The position numbers and the translations under genes were made by a program. The notes beneath the pieces are model-generated. The model saw only the letters and a list, made by a program, of their open reading frames with translations. It was not told the DNA's origin and ran no database searches. From an uncultured Candidatus Saccharibacteria bacterium (GTDB lineage Bacteria; Patescibacteriota; Saccharimonadia; Saccharimonadales; Saccharimonadaceae), in NCBI GenBank assembly GCA_945873065.1, contig CAMCBN010000001.1, positions 62,001 to 126,000 on the forward strand: a stretch of DNA of 64,000 nt, read 5' to 3'. Numbering within the stretch: position 1 is the stretch's first letter; every line of letters begins with the position of its first letter. Below, piece by piece: positions 62,591-64,000 of this stretch.

Positions 62591-63994
62591 TTATTTCGGT
62601 CGTTTGAACTGAGCCGGGTTATCGCTGTCTTTTTTGGATTTCGCCTCTGATTGAAGAGCTGCATCAAGCTGCGACATTGAATCGTCACCATCGCCTGGCA
62701 TAGGTGGCAAGCTCGAGAAGTCTGGCATCGGTGGAAGCGGTGGCAAAACAGGCGCATCGGCGTTATCGGGCCGCGGCATTGGCTTGCCACGATGCTCAGC
62801 ATCAATTTCTGCCAAAGTCGGCTCTCGCCCAGGCGCTGGGGGCAACATACCATCATTGTGCGCCATCGGTATACGAGATGCACCACTAGTCGCAGCATTT
62901 AAGGTATCTTGGCTCGAATTATCTTCGAGATATCGACCCCCTTTGTGCGAGAGGATGGTTTTGTTGCGACCATCTTCATCCGCTCGACGCTTATCGTCGG
63001 CAGCTTGTTTGATCGTCGCACTCAATGTGCCACCAAGACTTGGCTCACCAATCGGTGTTTCTATCGGACGACGCCAGTCATCGGCTGTATCACCACCACG
63101 GCCTGAACGACGCGAGCTATTTGAATTCGTTGGGTTATTCTTGGCTAACTGCTGTGCCAATTCTTCTTCATCGCTGTCGGTTTGACTTAATGGTTTTTTC
63201 GACTTTGGCGCAGCATTTGGATTGTGTGAAATAACTAGCGCACGATCTTTGTTCTTGTTGGTAGCCTTTACCTTAGCTGTGTTAGGCGTCTTAGTTTCCT
63301 TCGGTAAAGGGCCAGCGGCCAATTGCCGCGCCTCGGCTAATTTCGCCGCGATGAGTTGCTGATCGGCACCAGCTGTCATCAATTGCGCCGCCAAAGTCAT
63401 CACACGCGAACTAGTCTTTTCGTTACTAAAGCGATCGGTCGATGCCACGATACCCGTCAAAAATGCTGTCGCAATGTGTTTGTCTATCAGGGGTTGGTCA
63501 TCACCATCAACCACAAAGTCCTGCGCCAACCGAGTAGCCATTTCACTGTAGCTGCTAGCAGTTTGGTCGGTCCACATGATATTACCCAAAGCACCTGGGT
63601 TGCTAATGTGCAGTGCAGCGACCGGCGACTCTCGCAAAATTCGCCCGTGCCCATGCAGAGCTGGATCGAGATCAGACTCTTCTCGCACCCCGATCGTCAC
63701 GACAAATTGAACATTATAATCACCCTGGCTAAACTCAAGATCATCCTGATTAATCGTCGCCCTATATGGCGTAATAAACACCTTCACCAGATCACCATCA
63801 ACCTTGTAGCGCAAATGGTCGGCTTTTTCTTTATCAAATGCAATAATAAAATCACGCAAACTATTAATAGTGTTTTCAAAGGTACGCTCTGGCTCCAAAA
63901 AACCAACAGCCGGCGGAACATCGCCACTAAATACGGCTGTCGCATGCTTGTCCATTTTGTTAAGCAATAAAGTCAGGCCTAGCGCAGCACTCAA
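62591..63994 (-). CDS. DHH-family phosphoesterase (NrnA-like), with long disordered C-terminus; may extend past window end
   Basis: LGLTLLLNKMDKHATAVFSGDVP, ATAFLTGIVASTDRFSNEKTSSRVM; upstream of truB. Confidence 0.75.
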   Translation of the reverse strand: MSAALGLTLLLNKMDKHATAVFSGDVPPAVGFLEPERTFENTINSLRDFIIAFDKEKADHLRYKVDGDLVKVFITPYRATINQDDLEFSQGDYNVQFVVTIGVREESDLDPALHGHGRILRESPVAALHISNPGALGNIMWTDQTASSYSEMATRLAQDFVVDGDDQPLIDKHIATAFLTGIVASTDRFSNEKTSSRVMTLAAQLMTAGADQQLIAAKLAEARQLAAGPLPKETKTPNTAKVKATNKNKDRALVISHNPNAAPKSKKPLSQTDSDEEELAQQLAKNNPTNSNSSRRSGRGGDTADDWRRPIETPIGEPSLGGTLSATIKQAADDKRRADEDGRNKTILSHKGGRYLEDNSSQDTLNAATSGASRIPMAHNDGMLPPAPGREPTLAEIDAEHRGKPMPRPDNADAPVLPPLPPMPDFSSLPPMPGDGDDSMSQLDAALQSEAKSKKDSDNPAQFKRPK

Positions 63995-64000
63995 TTCATC

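Noticed and set aside
1-64000. CRISPR array or cas genes
   Set aside because: No regularly spaced 20-40 bp repeats or Cas-like ORFs seen
1-64000. Alternative genetic code (UGA as Gly, as in some CPR)
   Set aside because: Several conserved genes end at TGA at expected lengths (e.g. xer at 11312, ychF at 28596); standard code fits

Overview
64 kb chromosomal segment, mostly minus-strand coding and about 50% GC. It looks like a Patescibacteria/CPR genome, probably Saccharibacteria (inference from gene content; standard code, since TGA is used as a stop). Main content: housekeeping genes (miaA, ATL, thrS, ndk, xer recombinase, ychF, tlyA, efp, rpsR-ssb-rpsF, rpsL-rpsG, ftsK, rnj, pnp, rpsO, truB, DHH phosphoesterase), a ~16 kb type IV pilus locus (811-aa secreted protein, pilM-N-O-B-T-C, pilD, prepilins), an ABC exporter with a PadR regulator, a YhgE/Pip gene with an Rrf2 regulator, a BspA-like surface protein ending in an LADTG signal, four tRNA genes, and several lineage-specific hypotheticals. 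Main second-look items: (1) a T-box-like leader upstream of thrS whose UGGA matches the U73 of a tRNA-Thr in this window; (2) a decayed mobile island at ~36.3-37.6 kb with a MobA/MobL relaxase start, an intact SUKH immunity-like gene and a frameshifted DNA-alkylation-repair-like gene; (3) a highly structured ORF-free region at 41.34-41.72 kb that may be an undescribed ncRNA; (4) a promoter whose spacer and -10 are built from a pentanucleotide microsatellite; (5) a PD-(D/E)XK-like nuclease gene overlapping a small acidic partner; (6) a twin PadR operator. All calls come from reading the sequence and supplied ORFs by eye; no searches were run.
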